Origin: Anisodus tanguticus
Lineage: Eukaryota > Streptophyta > Magnoliopsida > Solanales > Solanaceae
NCBI GenBank assembly: GCA_034509755.1
Contig: CM067539.1
Coordinates: 52,789,513-52,853,512 of the forward strand
Length of the DNA stretch: 64,000 bases
Reading direction: 5' to 3'
The stretch's first letter is position 1; the number at the start of each line of letters is the position of its first letter. Under the pieces are notes generated by a model, which worked only from the letters and a program-made list of their open reading frames with translations, was not told the origin of the DNA and ran no database searches. This document shows positions 46,012-58,614 of this stretch, piece after piece. Made by a program: the position numbers and the translations under genes.

Positions 46012-46845
46012 AAACAACAACAATCCAATGAAATCTCACAGAGTGGGGTCTGGGAAGGTAGAGTATACGCACACCTTACCCCTACTTTGAGAGGTAGGGA
46101 TATTATTTCCGATAGACCCTCCGCTTAAGGATCAACAATAATAGTACCAAAAAAAGGAGATAAAGAAAGCGAATAAGTCATGATAAAACAGTTTGAAAAA
46201 AAGCAATAGCCACCACAAATAAATAAGATAGTCGAAGTACAAGATAAAAGAAACAAAAAACAACATATAGTAGCAGAAATCAAATGACAGGAAACTACAA
46301 GAACAATACTACAACTACAAGGAAGAAAGGATAAATTGACCACACTCGGCTATCTACTAACCTTCTATCCTAATTTGTGTTCTTCAAAACCTCATGTCTA
46401 AGGCCATGTCCTCGGTAAGCTAGAACTGCTTCATGTCTTGTCTAATCACATCTCCCAATATTTCTTCGGTCTACCCCTACTAAAATCGTCCATAGCCAAC
46501 CTTTCACACATCCGTACTGAGGCATCAGGGCATCTCCTCCTCACATGTCTAAACCATCTCAGCCTCGCTTCCCGTATCTTATCCTCCACCGAGGCCCTCC
46601 CACCTTGTCCCGTATATCTTCATTTCTAATCCTATCTCTCCTAGTATGCCCACACATTCATCGCAACATCCGTATTTCTGCAACTTTCATCTTTTGAACT
46701 TAAGAGTTCTTGACTGACCAACACTCTGCCCCATACAACATAGTTGTTCTAACCACAAGTCTGTAGAATTTGTCTTGAAGTTTTGGTGGCACCTTCTTAT
46801 CATGCAAAACTTCGGATACGAACCTCTATTTCATCCACCTTGCAC
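46012..46845 (-). mobile_element. Second RTE-clade LINE fragment, same 5' end as the first
   Basis: Closely related to 29925-30795 over its full length, from the 3' tail (CAGAGTGGGGTCTGGGAAGG on the plus strand) to the 5' end (TTTCATCCACCTTGCACT). Reading frames are broken. No convincing target duplication was found. Confidence 0.75.
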
Positions 46846-46974
46846 TAATACAATATGTGACAAAGATCACAGCTATGGAGCGTAAAAATTAATGACCAAT
46901 GCAGTTGAGGGGAAATCCGTGCAAAACTTTAAGTACAACTCATACTGGTACATTGAAATTAAGTGGCCAAGTCA

Positions 46975-47415
46975 TAACTTTGCAAATTTATAGCCTAAAG
47001 ATAATAGGCTCAAATCCAAAAAAAAACTTGCGAAAAGTTTAACACTTTTATTTTTCGTCAAATATTTATCGAATTCTATCGGTTAGATTTGACGAAAGCT
47101 ATAAAAAAATGAAAATTAATGAAAACTCACATTTAGAGGTACAATTTTTGTTGTTACTGCTATTTTTAATTTATTTTTAGAGTTTGTTGTAGCTTTTTAA
47201 TGTGTACTTTATGCTATTTTCTTATATTTAGTGTCTAATGCAATTTTTATTTTTCACTATTTCAGTAAAATCTAACCGAAGAATTTGATAAATATTTTAC
47301 AAAAACTAAATGTGTTAATGTTTAGCAAATGTAAAGGACCAAAATGTTAAATGCATATTTAAGGAACCATTTGAAACTATCCTAAAACATAAGGGACCAT
47401 TTTAATAATTTTCTC
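46975..47415. repeat. Foldback repeat next to the SEC62 start
   Basis: Left (AACACTTTTATTTTTCGTCA, ATCGAATTCTATCGGTTAGA) and right (TCTAACCGAAGAATTTGATA, AAATGTGTTAATGTTTAGCA) halves are inverted relatives. The type resembles 44590-45445. It ends about 75 bp before the SEC62 ATG, so it may contribute to the promoter. Confidence 0.6.
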
Positions 47416-47490
47416 TTGTCAAACTCAAGTTTTACGACATGCTGAAACACATGTGTTTGTGTGTGTCTGTGTGAGAGAGAAAAGAGGGAG

Positions 47491-50400
47491 ATGAAGAAAC
47501 CCGGCGGAGCAGAGAAGAAGAAGGTTAGACGATCCCCAGGTGTCGCATCGAATACTACTCCTCCAAGGGTAATTTCGTCATTCATCAAATGTGTTTAATT
47601 TGATATCTGTTAATTCAATTTGTTCAATTCGGTATTTCTTGTATTTTTTCCCAAAAGGATCTGTATTAAAATGCTGTGCCCTATTTTTGAGAATGAATTT
47701 TTTGGTTAGAAAGTTGTGCTCTGTAGAAATTTGAAGAAATTATTGCTAAATAGGCTAATGATTTAGTTACTATTGGTATGTATTGAATTTGTTTCTTCAG
47801 ATATATAGGCGATTTGTTAATCACTATTACTAAATTGTGATAACATAAATTACTCCTTGAAAAGCTGCACCAGGCTCTAGAAATAAATTAAAACTAGCAG
47901 AAACAACATAAATTGTACCTCTAAATGTGAGTTTACCGCTAATTTCCTTTTTTTATAGTTCCCGTCAAATCTAATAGACAGAGTTCGATAAATATGTGAC
48001 TAAAAGTGTCATCTTCTGGCAAACTTAAAGAACCAAGCATCATACAGTCATGAAATGTAACAAATTTATTCTGTGAATTCAATTTGTTCAATTCAGGATT
48101 TTGTTGTATTTTCCCAAAAGGATATGTGTTTTTGTATCCCATGATTTTTGATTGTTGATATACAGTTTAGCTTTTTATAGTTAATGAGCAATTCATTCTT
48201 TTGTTCTGAATGCTGGTAAAATATTGTGCCCTATTTTTTGAGAATGAATCTTTTGGTTAAAAGGTTGTGCCCTATAGAAATATAGAAATGTAAAGACTTA
48301 CGAATTTTTTTCTTCAGAGGTGATTTGTTAATTACTATTGCTAAATTGTGATAAGTATTTAATGATAGGTTCTAAATTTGGTAAATTTGTCCCATAGGAT
48401 GAAAAAAGACTCCAGTTTTAACTAATAGTACTTGTTTTCTGGAGGAGATCTATTTGGTAATTTAAATTAATCCTCAATATGAAATAACAATCCTACAGAG
48501 TTACCTGGTACCTGTTGTTGGTGAGAGGTGGCAGGTATCCTGTGGATTTAGTTGAGGTGCGCGCAAGCTGGTCCGGACAACATGGTTATCCAAAATAATT
48601 AAAAAATAAAAATGAAGTAACTAAGGCAAAAACTGTAGTTTTACCTTATTGTTGTTCTTTGAACTTTTTTGCTTTAGATTTGTTCAGATTTTTCATTTTG
48701 CTTAAATAGGGGTCTTCCTATTACGTCATTTCTTCTCCATTGCCGCATTTCCTTTTTCAAAATGATTTGAAATGCTTTTCTTGAGCCGAGGGCTCAACTT
48801 CTCTATCTCCACGAGGTAGGGGTAAGTTCTGTGTCACTCTACCCTCCCCAAACCCCACCCGTGGGATTACATTACACTGGGCATGTTGTTGTGGGGTCTT
48901 CCTATTACACAGCAAAAAAACTGTTCATGTGCGAACATTCTTATTTTTTAAGACTGTAGTGTCCAATTTGGTTTGTGCTCACCTAATGAAATCGGGCGGC
49001 TGCTACAGCCCACTAGCACATTGAGAAAAGCTGTCCACTAGACTGGAGCAGATGGGTGCTCACAGGTGTACATTGAAAGACATGGAATAAAAAGAAGAGC
49101 AAATCAACCAGTCATTACTAATAACTTGACTCCAGATTCTCATCCATTAGTCACCAAAAAATGAATTAAGGAAAATGTAAGGTTCTACATTGCGAAGTGA
49201 TTTTATTGGTATGCCTTTCTAATAATCTTCTGGCATACTCCAGTTTTAAGGGATGGAGTAAATGAATAGCTTTACTTCTCCATTTTGTGATTGCATTGTG
49301 GAACTATACAATTAATGGTGAGACTCTAAACCATGTTGAAACCATTAAAAAAAGAAAGCTGAATAAAAAAAGTTCTATGTTGCTCGGATCCTCCAAAAAT
49401 GCAGCCGCACTCGTGTCGGATTCTTGAAAAATGCCTTGTTTTTGGAGGATCCGACGGACATCTGGCGGCATTTTTGGAGGATCCAAGCAACATAGGAAAA
49501 ATGATACCATTTTGAAGAAGCAGAAACCTTTCTGATTGATCTCATAGAAATCCTACAGGAATAGGTTAGGGATATTTTCGGGCCGTCTTTTACTGTGACA
49601 TCCTAGTACTCAATTCACTTCACTTCCTTGGTGCTATGTTAATAACATATTACCCTTCTCAAAAAGAAGAAGAATGGCATTTGTTGAACTTCTCCCCCTT
49701 CTTTTTGGGACTTTTACACAGTATAGCCGCCTATCAAAGAGATCCGACAAATGTATACTTTTTTGTATATTAATGATAATTTACATACTTCCTCTGTCCT
49801 AATTTATGTGATACATTTTCCTTTTTAGTCCGTCCCAAAAAGAATGATACATTTTCTTATTTGTCAACAATTTAACTTTAAACTTTACCTTTTACGCTTA
49901 ACTAGATGATTTGTAACCACACAAATATCTTTGGCTTGTTTTAGACCACAAAATTCAAAAATCTTCCTTTATTCCTTAAACTCCGTGCCCAGTCAAACTA
50001 TATCACATAAATTGGGACGGAGGGAGTATTTTATACACAGTAGCGTATATTTGGCTAGCGAATGTAATTATTTTTCGGCCGAGCGGCCAAATGTGTTAAA
50101 CACCCTTTTTTCCCTGTTGAACGTCTCCCTTCCTTCTTGTGTCACTGATAAAAGCCTCAATAATTATGTTTGACTACTCTGAATGAAGATTTACTAAACT
50201 AAGATTAGCGGCTGATGAGAAAAAAAAGTAATTGTTTTGAGATTTTAAAGCTGTATTGAATCAGGTAAATAGTTTTCCTTTCTCAAATCAGTTGTTTCTT
50301 AGATATTCTCAGGGGCTGACGCGTAGGAAATTAAGATTATTTTTATATAGGAAGGATGAAGAGTTTGCATTTGAGTCAACTGTTTGCTGCATGTCCCCTT

Positions 50401-53400
50401 TATTTGGTACTTGTTTGTTGAATTCATTGAGATGTTATCAGCTGCCCCCTAACATTCCAGTTTGTGATTGTGTGGTTTTTGTTAAATTTCGTTTACTATG
50501 TCTTTTGTAAATATTCGTATCCATTTTTTGTTTACTTTTTATTTTCAGAAACAAGGTGCGAACAAGGACGTCTTCCAGCTGTTTGCCGAGAAAGTAAGAG
50601 ATCATAAAGGCTTGGTGTCTCGCTGGGCTGTACTGCAGGAAACACGGGTAGAGTATTTCAGGGGAAAAGATTTTGTCGCTTTTGTGAGAAATCATTCAGA
50701 ACTTAAAGACATACTAGAGCCAGATAAAGGTTTGGAGCCTGAAGATATTGCCAACACGCTGCTTAACAAGAATCTTTTAGTCCGGTGTGATCGTGTGGTG
50801 AAAACTGTTCGGCCTGGGAAGAAAAAGTTATCTTCTTGGCCAGCACATTTAGAGATAAACCATGTGAGTATCTTTCTTGATTCAGTCAACTATTAGGGAT
50901 GTTAGAAAGTTCCTGACTTACTGTTAATTTGATCTCTACTAATCTGTGATTCTGCTCACGAATGTATTTGTGGTCCAATCGTATCCATGACCAGTGGGTA
51001 TGTAATAGATATGGATGCTTTATACACTTCAAAATATAGTGAAAACTTCCTAAAAATTGTACATGCTATGTGGGATCATACCCCTATCTGTTATTTACAT
51101 TACACCTGAGACCTTAATACATAGTTTGGTCTTTCCATGGACTAATAGTCCTTACTCGGGGATGATGGGCCTGCCCCTCTACCCTTCTCTACTTAACTAT
51201 CAGAGTTAGTTTGCTCGGCGTGGGGCTCGAACCTGTGACCTAACACAAGTCCGTCAACCTTTGCCGATTGAACTAACCCCTGGGAGCGGTTATTGAGCTA
51301 ACTCTTGTGCTGGAAGAATCACACACATCTAGTTTTTGAAATATTTATATGCATTTTCTTCAGATTCAAAAAGAAAATATTGGTATGCGTTTTTTTAACA
51401 GTTTTTGTTTCGATCCATATCCATAGAAGCTAAATTTTGATGTGATTGGCTGGTCCAACTGGTACACCTGCTCTAGAACCCTTAACTCAGATATGATCCA
51501 TGTATCATTGCTCCTTTTTCCCCCTGAGATGGTAACAGATTTCGTTAATATAAAAGAGAAGTTCTTAGCACAAAGACAGTGCGAAGAGAAACAAATCATA
51601 GTTACAAGACTTCCCAACGAGTAAAAACAAACCAAGTCTTGTGTCAGTTACAGGGATCCAGTGAGATCAATTAAGGACTTTACATCTTTTACTAAAGCTT
51701 CTTTACACCAAAAGTGAAACAAAAATATACAATTAAATTTGATCTTCTGTTCAGAATTTGCTGAATCTTTAAAACATCTGGAGTTCCTTTCCCTCCAAAC
51801 TGTTCACCATATATGCAGGCTGGAATGAGACTCCACCAGTTCTTCTAACTTGTTCCAGTAGCTAAGTTGTCTTAGCAACCCAACAACTCCTCAGTATCTC
51901 TATGCATTGCACAGCTTAGGCCTTTCATACCCATGAACAACTTCCACAGACAGTGTAGGAAAAGGTGACTGTTTGTTTCATTATCTATGCCACATAAAAA
52001 ACATTTAGAGCACAATAGCATTCCTCTCTTCATCAAATTCTCATGTGTCAGGACAACCTGTTTGACCACTAGCCAACAAAACACTGCTACTTTGAAGGTA
52101 GCCTTCAGCCTCCTGATATGCTTCCATCACCAATACCCTTGTGCTGAACAGATCTGTTTAAGACCCCATATGTAGATTTTACAGTGAACAGTCCTCTGAT
52201 GTTGCTATCCCATGCCAGGTTGTCCACTTGAGGAACCCAGTCACTTTGATCACTTCCCAATCATTTAGTAAAAAGGGCAGCCCGGTGCACTAAGCTCTCG
52301 CTATGCACGGGTCCGGGGAAGGGCCGGACCACAAGGGTCTATAAAACTGAAATTACAATTATTTAGTAATATTTATAACTGAAATTCCGACCCTGCTAAC
52401 TCCAAGTTTCAGCAAGAGTAGCATCTGGCTGCTGTGCTAAGTAGTACAAGTCAGGGGACAGTTTCCTATCCAGTCATCCTTCCAGAAAGAAGTCTTTAAA
52501 ACATTCCCCACCTTGATTCTGATGTTGCTAACAAAGGTTTGCCAAAGATATCTAATAGACCTCCGCACACTCACTCCATAAGAGCTAGCCATTGAACATG
52601 AACTACACTATCCCTCAACCTCATATTTTTCACCTATCACTTTCCTCCATAAAGCTTGTGTTCTCCGGTGGAAGTCCAGAGCCATTCCATCAGTAAGCTC
52701 TTGTTATGCTGCCTCAGGTTTCTGATTCCCAGGCCTCCCTCCCTCCTGCTAATTAAGAGTTCTCCATTTAACTAATGGTAAACCCATTTCTCCTTATCCA
52801 ATTGCCATATGAAGTTCCTCCTTAAGGAATCTATCTTCTTCTCGATATCCACTGGTATAGGGAAAACTGACATCATATAGGTGGGAAGAGAGTCTAACAC
52901 ACTGTTGACGAGTATAACCCTCTTTCCTAGTGACAGATTCCATCTGGATAGCTTCTTTTCATACCTTTCTAGAACACCATTTCATATCTGCTGAGAATTG
53001 CCCTTTGCTCCCAGCGGTACCCTAAGTATGTGGTCGGTAAAGCCCCACCTCACAGCCTAGAGAGCTAGCTAGTCTGTGAGTATCTGTGCTTCACATGGAT
53101 TCTGATGTATGAGACATGTCTTACACAGGACAATCAAAATAAGAGATGATTCAAGCTAAGCAATAGATGTACCTCTGTTGGTCAGAATGTGAAGGTGCCA
53201 TACACCAATTCTTTTTGCATTCTAATGTAATAAAGGAAGTTTAGGACATATTCCTGAACCTTTTTGGTTTTCCACGTCTAATGGTATAAAGGAAGTCTTC
53301 AGCACCTGGACTCTTTGGAAAGTTCAGAAGGAAAAGAGGAAGCTTTGGCAGACTGGCAGTCCATCCCCAAGGAATAGAAGATGCTTCGAAGGAGAAACAC

Positions 53401-56400
53401 CTTCAATCCCCGTTTTGAATGCTAGATGTCTTTTGAATCTTTGCAGTGGCAATTTTTTTTCGATGTAAATGATGTGAACCAATTTCTGAATTTTGTTGAC
53501 TCCAACACTTTTACATACAAGTCAGTATAGTTTGCATTCCCTTGGATGCGTATCAACGGAAGCATTTATCAAAGAATAGCTAAATGTTAAAATTACTTTC
53601 ACCTTGTTTTGTATTTCTCTTGATATTTCTACAATTTATATACAGTTTTCATTTTTTTCCATTCTCAAATTATTTTTTCTTTTAGTATATTGAAATGTAG
53701 AAACCTGTACAGCTTACACCTCACCCACACCCTTTCTTTTTAAAGCAGGTCTTTGAACAAATTAAATCATTGCAATCAGAAGGAACTGAGGAGATTCTTC
53801 TCTCTATTCTTTTACCTCTTTTTTTCGCTCTCTATATATTACAGAGATCTTCTCCACACAGAAGAAAAACAATAATAAACACTTTAATAGTGAAGTGCCA
53901 CTTTGCTGAGGACCTCCAGCATTTGCTGACAAGCTACCCCATAAAGTATCTTCATTCGTGATCCATGATTTTCATGTTGTGGTTGTTCAATTGTTCTGAA
54001 GCTGTAGTTAGAAGCTGGTTTGTTAATTACTGTATTAGCAGAAGAAGAAAAGAGAAGTAATACACTCCACCTAAGAAGCTAGACATCTGAAAATGGTGTT
54101 TTTGGAGTAAACCTCTTTATAAAGTTCTTTTCTCGAAAAAATCTTGAAGAGTTTCATGGCTTCTATAACAATTTTCCACATTTTGATTGTATTTTAGTTT
54201 TTTCAGTAACCTGGAATATCTCTTTTTCAGTAGTCAAAACTAACAACCTTTTGATGTTAATTTTCTTCAATTGATGTCTGCAGGATCAAGTATTTTCTGA
54301 AAATGGCACCTTTTTTGCATGGGCATTTGTGAAAAGAAGACCCCTGTGGCAAACACTTCTCTCATTTTGCTGGCCAGTGTTAACACTAGCGATCTGCTTG
54401 TTTCCTGTTTATCCCCATTGGGCCAAATTGCTTATACTATATATATGTGCTGGTCTCCTCCTCCTCATACTTTGTGTGCTATTCAGTAAGTATTTGTTGC
54501 TTGTTACCCTTTATTTCTCACACTTCTTCGTTATTCAACTTTCTTATGTTAGAGTTATATGATGCACTGTGATGTGGCCACTCTAAAAATTGAAAGCATG
54601 ACAGCTTATGGAAAAAGTATTATGACATATGGGGGATTTGTCTTATAATTTAGCAAGTTGATGAGTTTCTTCAATCATCAAGTACGCTGTTGGCTTCCCA
54701 TACTTATCATAACATTATCACGATTTTGGACGCATATTAGCTGTTTTATATATCACAGAAACACCAAATATTTATATGGTTGACTACTAAAGCAACGGTG
54801 TCTTGGCTTGCATTAGATTAGAGACTTTAGGAACAGTCTACAATTCATATATACAACAACATACCCAGTATATTTCCACATTTTTTTCATTTGGAAAACG
54901 CCTATTCTTTTCATTTTTTCTTTTTCTTTTAGGCTTAAAGTAATTATATTCAACACATTTCGCTACCTACTACTATCAAGTCAGGCCACGGTGCTAGTGG
55001 AAGCCCACCTGTGAACTGTGAAGTTTTGACTAACTAGAAAGACCTGATTATTTTAATGTGTGTTATGGAAACTTGGCCTAGTGGTTAATGAAGTGGTGCA
55101 AACCTTGGAGACCAGGGTTTGTATCTCAGGAGAGACAAAAAACTATGTGATCTCTTCCCTTTGCCTAAGCCTTGATGGGCTGAGTACCCAGTGCCTGTGC
55201 TGGTAGGAGGTAGGAGGTAGGAGGTAGGAGGTAGGAGGTAGGAGGTAGGAGGTAGGAGGTAGGAGGTAGGAGGTAGGAGGTAGTAGGTAGCAGGTACCTG
55301 GCAGAATAGTCTAGGTACACTCAAGCTAACCCAGACACCACCATCTTAAAAAAAGAATACATGTATTATGGGAAGATAATTAAGATAGTACTGATACTTC
55401 TTCTGTATAGCGAGGTTGTTCTGATACTTTTTATGTAGTTAAGGTGAGAAATATTCTATTTATGGCTTCAATATGGACTAAGTAGTTGACTTTGGGTACT
55501 GTTTGACCTTTTTTCTGCTTTTTCTCTTCCTTTTATAAACTCTTTAAATGCTATCTTAATTCTATTATCATGTTGGGTGTCTTGGATTCACAGTTCTGGG
55601 ATTTTAAATCCTGTTAAATTGACAAATATGTGTTTTTCATTTTTTCAATAACTAGAATTTTTGAATGCCTCTTGCACACTTTTTCGTTAATTCATAATAC
55701 TCTACAAAAGTTTCTTTTCGCTTTGTGTCTATGACAGCTCTGGGTGGAAAGTCATCATATTCTGTTATCCTTCACTTGTATCCTCCAATCCCTAATTGGC
55801 ACTCATCAATAAATTTTATTAAAGCATTTTGTGCTGGAAGTGGTATCTTATATTTCCTTAATTTATGCATAATTTGTCTCTTGTAAGATGGTGATTCTGG
55901 GCCTGTTCAAATCATGCTCATCAAGCTTGTCATGTGTATTTTTTAAGTCTGCTATTAGAAGCAAATCACCATTACAAAATAACAATTTTTTGTGCTCGCA
56001 GTAAGAGCTTTGATCTTTGGCACTATTTGGGTAATATTTGGGAAGCGTGTGTGGTTTTTCCCCAACATTCTTGCTGAGGAAGCAACGCTGCAAGATTTGT
56101 TCCAGTTTTGGCCTCAGAAGGATGAAGGAGAGCGACCTAAGTGGACAGCAAGGCTTTTCTATGCAATAGTAGCTGTGGTTGTTATTTTGGTCCTGAGGCA
56201 TCATGCTCCCGACGAGGCTGCAAGAGCCAGGTTTGCTTGCACTTTAATCTCTCAACTCTTAAGCCTGGGAGTTCACTTGAAGAAATAGAACGAATACCAA
56301 TTTGTATATATTGAGGTTTCATGAAACCAAATCCCTTCAAAAAGATTAACTTCAGTAGAAAATATTCTGCAATTTAGTGTCATATGTTGAGAATCAACCT

Positions 56401-56811
56401 AAAAAAGAGAGCGAGCAATTAGGTGGCGTGGTGGCATCTTCTGATGCTAATATGTTTTCATTCTGCTATATACAATTCTCGCTGTCATTTCTTGTGAAAG
56501 AGCCTATATCAATTATATGCATCTCGCTGAAAATGCAATCCTTTATTATCCACTCTTGCAGGTATCAGAAGCGAGTTTCCAACATTATCGATGATGTGCT
56601 CGAGTGGTCTCCTAGACAGGCTCTGTCAGGGATGATGGAAACCGTGGTCAATGTCACCGACTCTAATGATAATGCAACTGATGATAGCAAATCTGGTAGT
56701 GAAAAAGTTGCTTCCCCAGATGACTTAGGCGAAGAAACCATTCCCAAAGAAGAGATTGAGGATGTTACTGGAAACGTAGAAGATAGTGATCATCAGCAAC
56801 GGGACTTGTAA
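47491..56811 (+). CDS. SEC62: SEC62, ER protein-translocation subunit, five exons
   Basis: Coding exons: 47491-47568, 50549-50863, 54284-54485, 56002-56230, 56562-56811. They total 1074 nt, 357 residues, with all junctions GT-AG and in phase. The N-terminus is Lys-rich (MKKPGGAEKKKVRR). Residues 27-131 form the cytosolic Sec62 domain (LVSRWAVLQETRVEYFRGKD and CDRVVKTVRPGKKKLSSWP). Hydrophobic spans lie near 155-171 (LLSFCWPVLTLAICLF), 180-198, 201-210 and 251-265 (LFYAIVAVVVILVL). The loop RVWFFPNILAEEATL and HHAPDEAARARYQKR are typical of plant SEC62, and the tail is acidic. The protein works with the Sec61 channel and Sec63 in the ER membrane for post-translational import, and in ER-phagy in other organisms. 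Introns 1-3 carry several mobile elements. No break was seen. Confidence 0.95.
48498..48592 (+). mobile_element. 3' fragment of a tRNA-derived SINE, SEC62 intron 1
   Basis: GAGTTACCTGGTACCTGTTG, GAGAGGTGGCAGGTATCCTG and GGTGCGCGCAAGCTGGTCCG match the 3' part of the SINE at 55064-55345 as I recall the Solanaceae family. An A-rich tail follows. Confidence 0.65.
48725..48892 (+). mobile_element. Short RTE 3' fragment with 16-bp target duplication, SEC62 intron 1
   Basis: GGGGTCTTCCTATTAC occurs at 48709-48724 and 48893-48908. Between them lies the RTE 3' tail (CACGAGGTAGGGGTAAG, CCCGTGGGATTACATTACAC) ending TGTTGTTGT. It is truncated at a different point from the two longer copies. Confidence 0.8.
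49375..49495. repeat. Hairpin MITE, SEC62 intron 1
   Basis: The 121-bp element starts CTATGTTGCTCGGATCCTCC and its end is almost the perfect complement (CTATGTTGCTTGGATCCTCC). The two halves can fold over nearly the entire length. Confidence 0.8.
49788..50026. repeat. Stowaway MITE, SEC62 intron 1
   Basis: CTTCCTCTGTCCTAATTTAT and, as complement of the right end, CTCCCTCCGTCCCAATTTAT are terminal repeats of 26 bp with three differences. TA lies on both sides (49786-49787 and 50027-50028). Confidence 0.85.
51050..51285 (-). mobile_element. tRNA-derived SINE, SEC62 intron 2
   Basis: On the minus strand GGGGTTAGTTCAATCGGC resembles box A and GGTCACAGGTTCGAGCCCC is a good box B. The spacing fits a pol III promoter. 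The downstream body shows no tRNA fold, so this is a SINE rather than a tRNA gene. Limits are approximate. Confidence 0.6.
51770..53050 (-). mobile_element. L1-clade LINE fragment, SEC62 intron 2
   Basis: On the minus strand the C-terminal reverse transcriptase region (WNLSLGKRVILVNSVLDSLP, then NFIWQLDKEKWV) and the zinc-binding domain (FFCWLVVKQVVLTHENLMKR with CFLCGIDNETNSHLFLHC, 52084-51872) can be read with interruptions. It opposes the host gene. An Au-type SINE fragment has inserted into it. Confidence 0.75.
52275..52342 (+). mobile_element. Au SINE, 5' part only
   Basis: GGGCAGCCCGGTGCACTAAG, then GGGTCCGGGGAAGGGCCGGA and CCACAAGGGTCTAT are the conserved 5' region of the Au SINE family as I recall it. 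Imperfect repeats AATCATTTAGTAA and AATTATTTAGTAA lie on either side. Confidence 0.75.
55064..55345 (+). mobile_element. tRNA-derived SINE with internal minisatellite, SEC62 intron 3
   Basis: TTGGCCTAGTGGTTAATGAA (box A) and CAGGGTTTGTATCTCAGGAG (box B-like) start it; GCAGGTACCTGGCAGAATAG and CTAACCCAGACACCACC end it. The family part GGTAGGAGGTAGCAGGTA is expanded by a 7-bp repeat. Confidence 0.7.
55204..55280 (+). repeat. 7-bp minisatellite TAGGAGG x11
   Basis: Eleven uninterrupted units of TAGGAGG lie within the SINE. Confidence 0.9.
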
Positions 56812-57039
56812 TTTATATAAATGTTGAAACATATGCTTTCAAGATTTTTTTTTTGTATCAACTATTTTTAGCTTTCTTTTTTATTCTCTTTTATCGTCAA
56901 GCATATTGCAGAACTCTATTTCGGAGCAACTTAACTGCAACTGCAGAATTTGAGAACCAAGAAGGGTGAGTTCCTTACGTAATATTTTGAAGCTTGGTTT
57001 CAATACAAATATACGTTTGATAGAAAGAAATTCACAGTT
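56812..57039. other. SEC62 3' UTR and flank
   Basis: AT-rich sequence after the stop at 56809-56811. No separate feature. A polyadenylation site was not assigned. Confidence 0.4.
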
Positions 57040-57316
57040 TATGACAATTTTTTTTCTTTCTGGGAACCGTAAATTGCATTAAAAATAAAAACAGGAATTT
57101 AAACATTATTACATAGTGGGATGGTTTGTGGTGAAGCTATCCTAGAGATGTCTTTGCGTAAAGTAAAGGAAACTAAAGGTGGTGGATTGTTCTAAAATAC
57201 AACTTCCTCTCTAGCAACTACATTTGAGCACAACTTTTTCCCATGTTTTGCCAGAGCATCTGCCATGGAGTTTGCTTCACGGAAGATCTTCCTCAAGTGC
57301 GTATGACCCATTTCCT

Positions 57317-57646
57317 TTAGGAGGAACCTGCAATCTTTACAATGTTGTGATAAGTATGATTATTTGTTGATTGTAGGAGTGTTGCCAGTACCTGGGAATC
57401 TGTTTCTACTTGGATTGAAAACAAATTCTTGGTGAATGCTAGCTCAAGACCCTTGTAGAGGGCTATGACTTTAGCATGCAGAGAGTGGGCATTGATACGA
57501 CTTGCAAATTCTTCAATCCAATGGCCATTTGAGTCTCTTATGACTCCACCAGTACCTCCATGAGGGCTGTTTTTTGTGTAAGCTCCATCTGTATTTAGTT
57601 TGAAGTGGTGTTCATCAGGAGGTTCCCATTTGATGTCTATGGTCAT
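57317..57646 (-). pseudogene. LINE RNase H domain
   Basis: The 109-residue frame shows HFKLNTDGAYTKNSPHGGTG (first catalytic Asp), the Glu region LHAKVIALYKGLELA (normally AELxAL, here partly altered) and VETDSQVLA (third acidic site). This resembles the RVT_3-type RNase H at the end of plant LINE ORF2. It is separated by stops from the reverse transcriptase. Confidence 0.75.
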
Positions 57647-58614
57647 GGTAGGTGTGTGGTTTATATTCCATCCTTTTTAGCAAGATGATGGTATTCTGGA
57701 GCAGCATTGATGGTTTTTGTGCAGTTTATTGGGAGGGAAAGCTTGTTAAAATAGTTGTTATTTATGTTTAGCCAAATTTGCCATAGGACAATGGGGATGA
57801 GTCAGTCCATTGTGATGGAATGGTTATCCGAGGTAGTTGTGGGCATTTAAGATTGACAAATATTCTTTAGCCATTGAAGAGTAAGATGTTCCTGTGGAAT
57901 GTGGATGTTTTAAGGTATTCCAGATCAAGATGGCCTTAGGACACTGGAATATTATATGACAAGTCTCATTCTGAGCTTGTCATAGTGTGCAAGCAGGTGT
58001 AGGAAGAATTTTCCTTTTGAATAGAAGATCAGTTGTGGGAAGCCTATTGTGGGTTAGAAGCCATTAGAAAAGTTTATATTTATTTTGGCAATTAATCTTT
58101 CAAATCCAACTGTTTTTGTGATCAACATTTTGTGTGTGATGGATGCCTTGGTCTAGCTGTAAGCAATTTTGGTGCTAAAGGTTCCATCATTGGTAAGGTT
58201 CCAAAAGAAAGTATCAGGAGTTTCATTGAAGGGAATGTGGGTATTATTAATTAGTGAGGGGATTGGGGATGGATTTCGAAACCAATGTTGTGAAGACTTA
58301 TTGAATGGTTGCTTATAACAGCTTGGACTTTTAAATTCTCAGCATTACATATTAGGGGTCCATTGAAAAATTCTCCCATTGTAGTTGTTGGGGCTAGCCA
58401 ATTATCTTCCCAGAGCCTTATGGCAGAACCATTTCCAATGTTCCAAGTGATGGCTTTTAAGAAGTTTTTTTGAATGGCGGTAATGGCCAGATATAAAAAT
58501 CATATGATTTTGATTTGAGAATATTGGAGTGTCTGTTCTGATTATATTTGGTGAGGACTGTTTTTGCCCATAGTGATTGGGTCTCCTTTTTCATTGTCCA
58601 TAGCATTCCCATGA

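Noticed and set aside
51180..51290. tRNA-like sequence with good box B
   Set aside because: Box A and B are present but there is no cloverleaf, and a SINE body follows.
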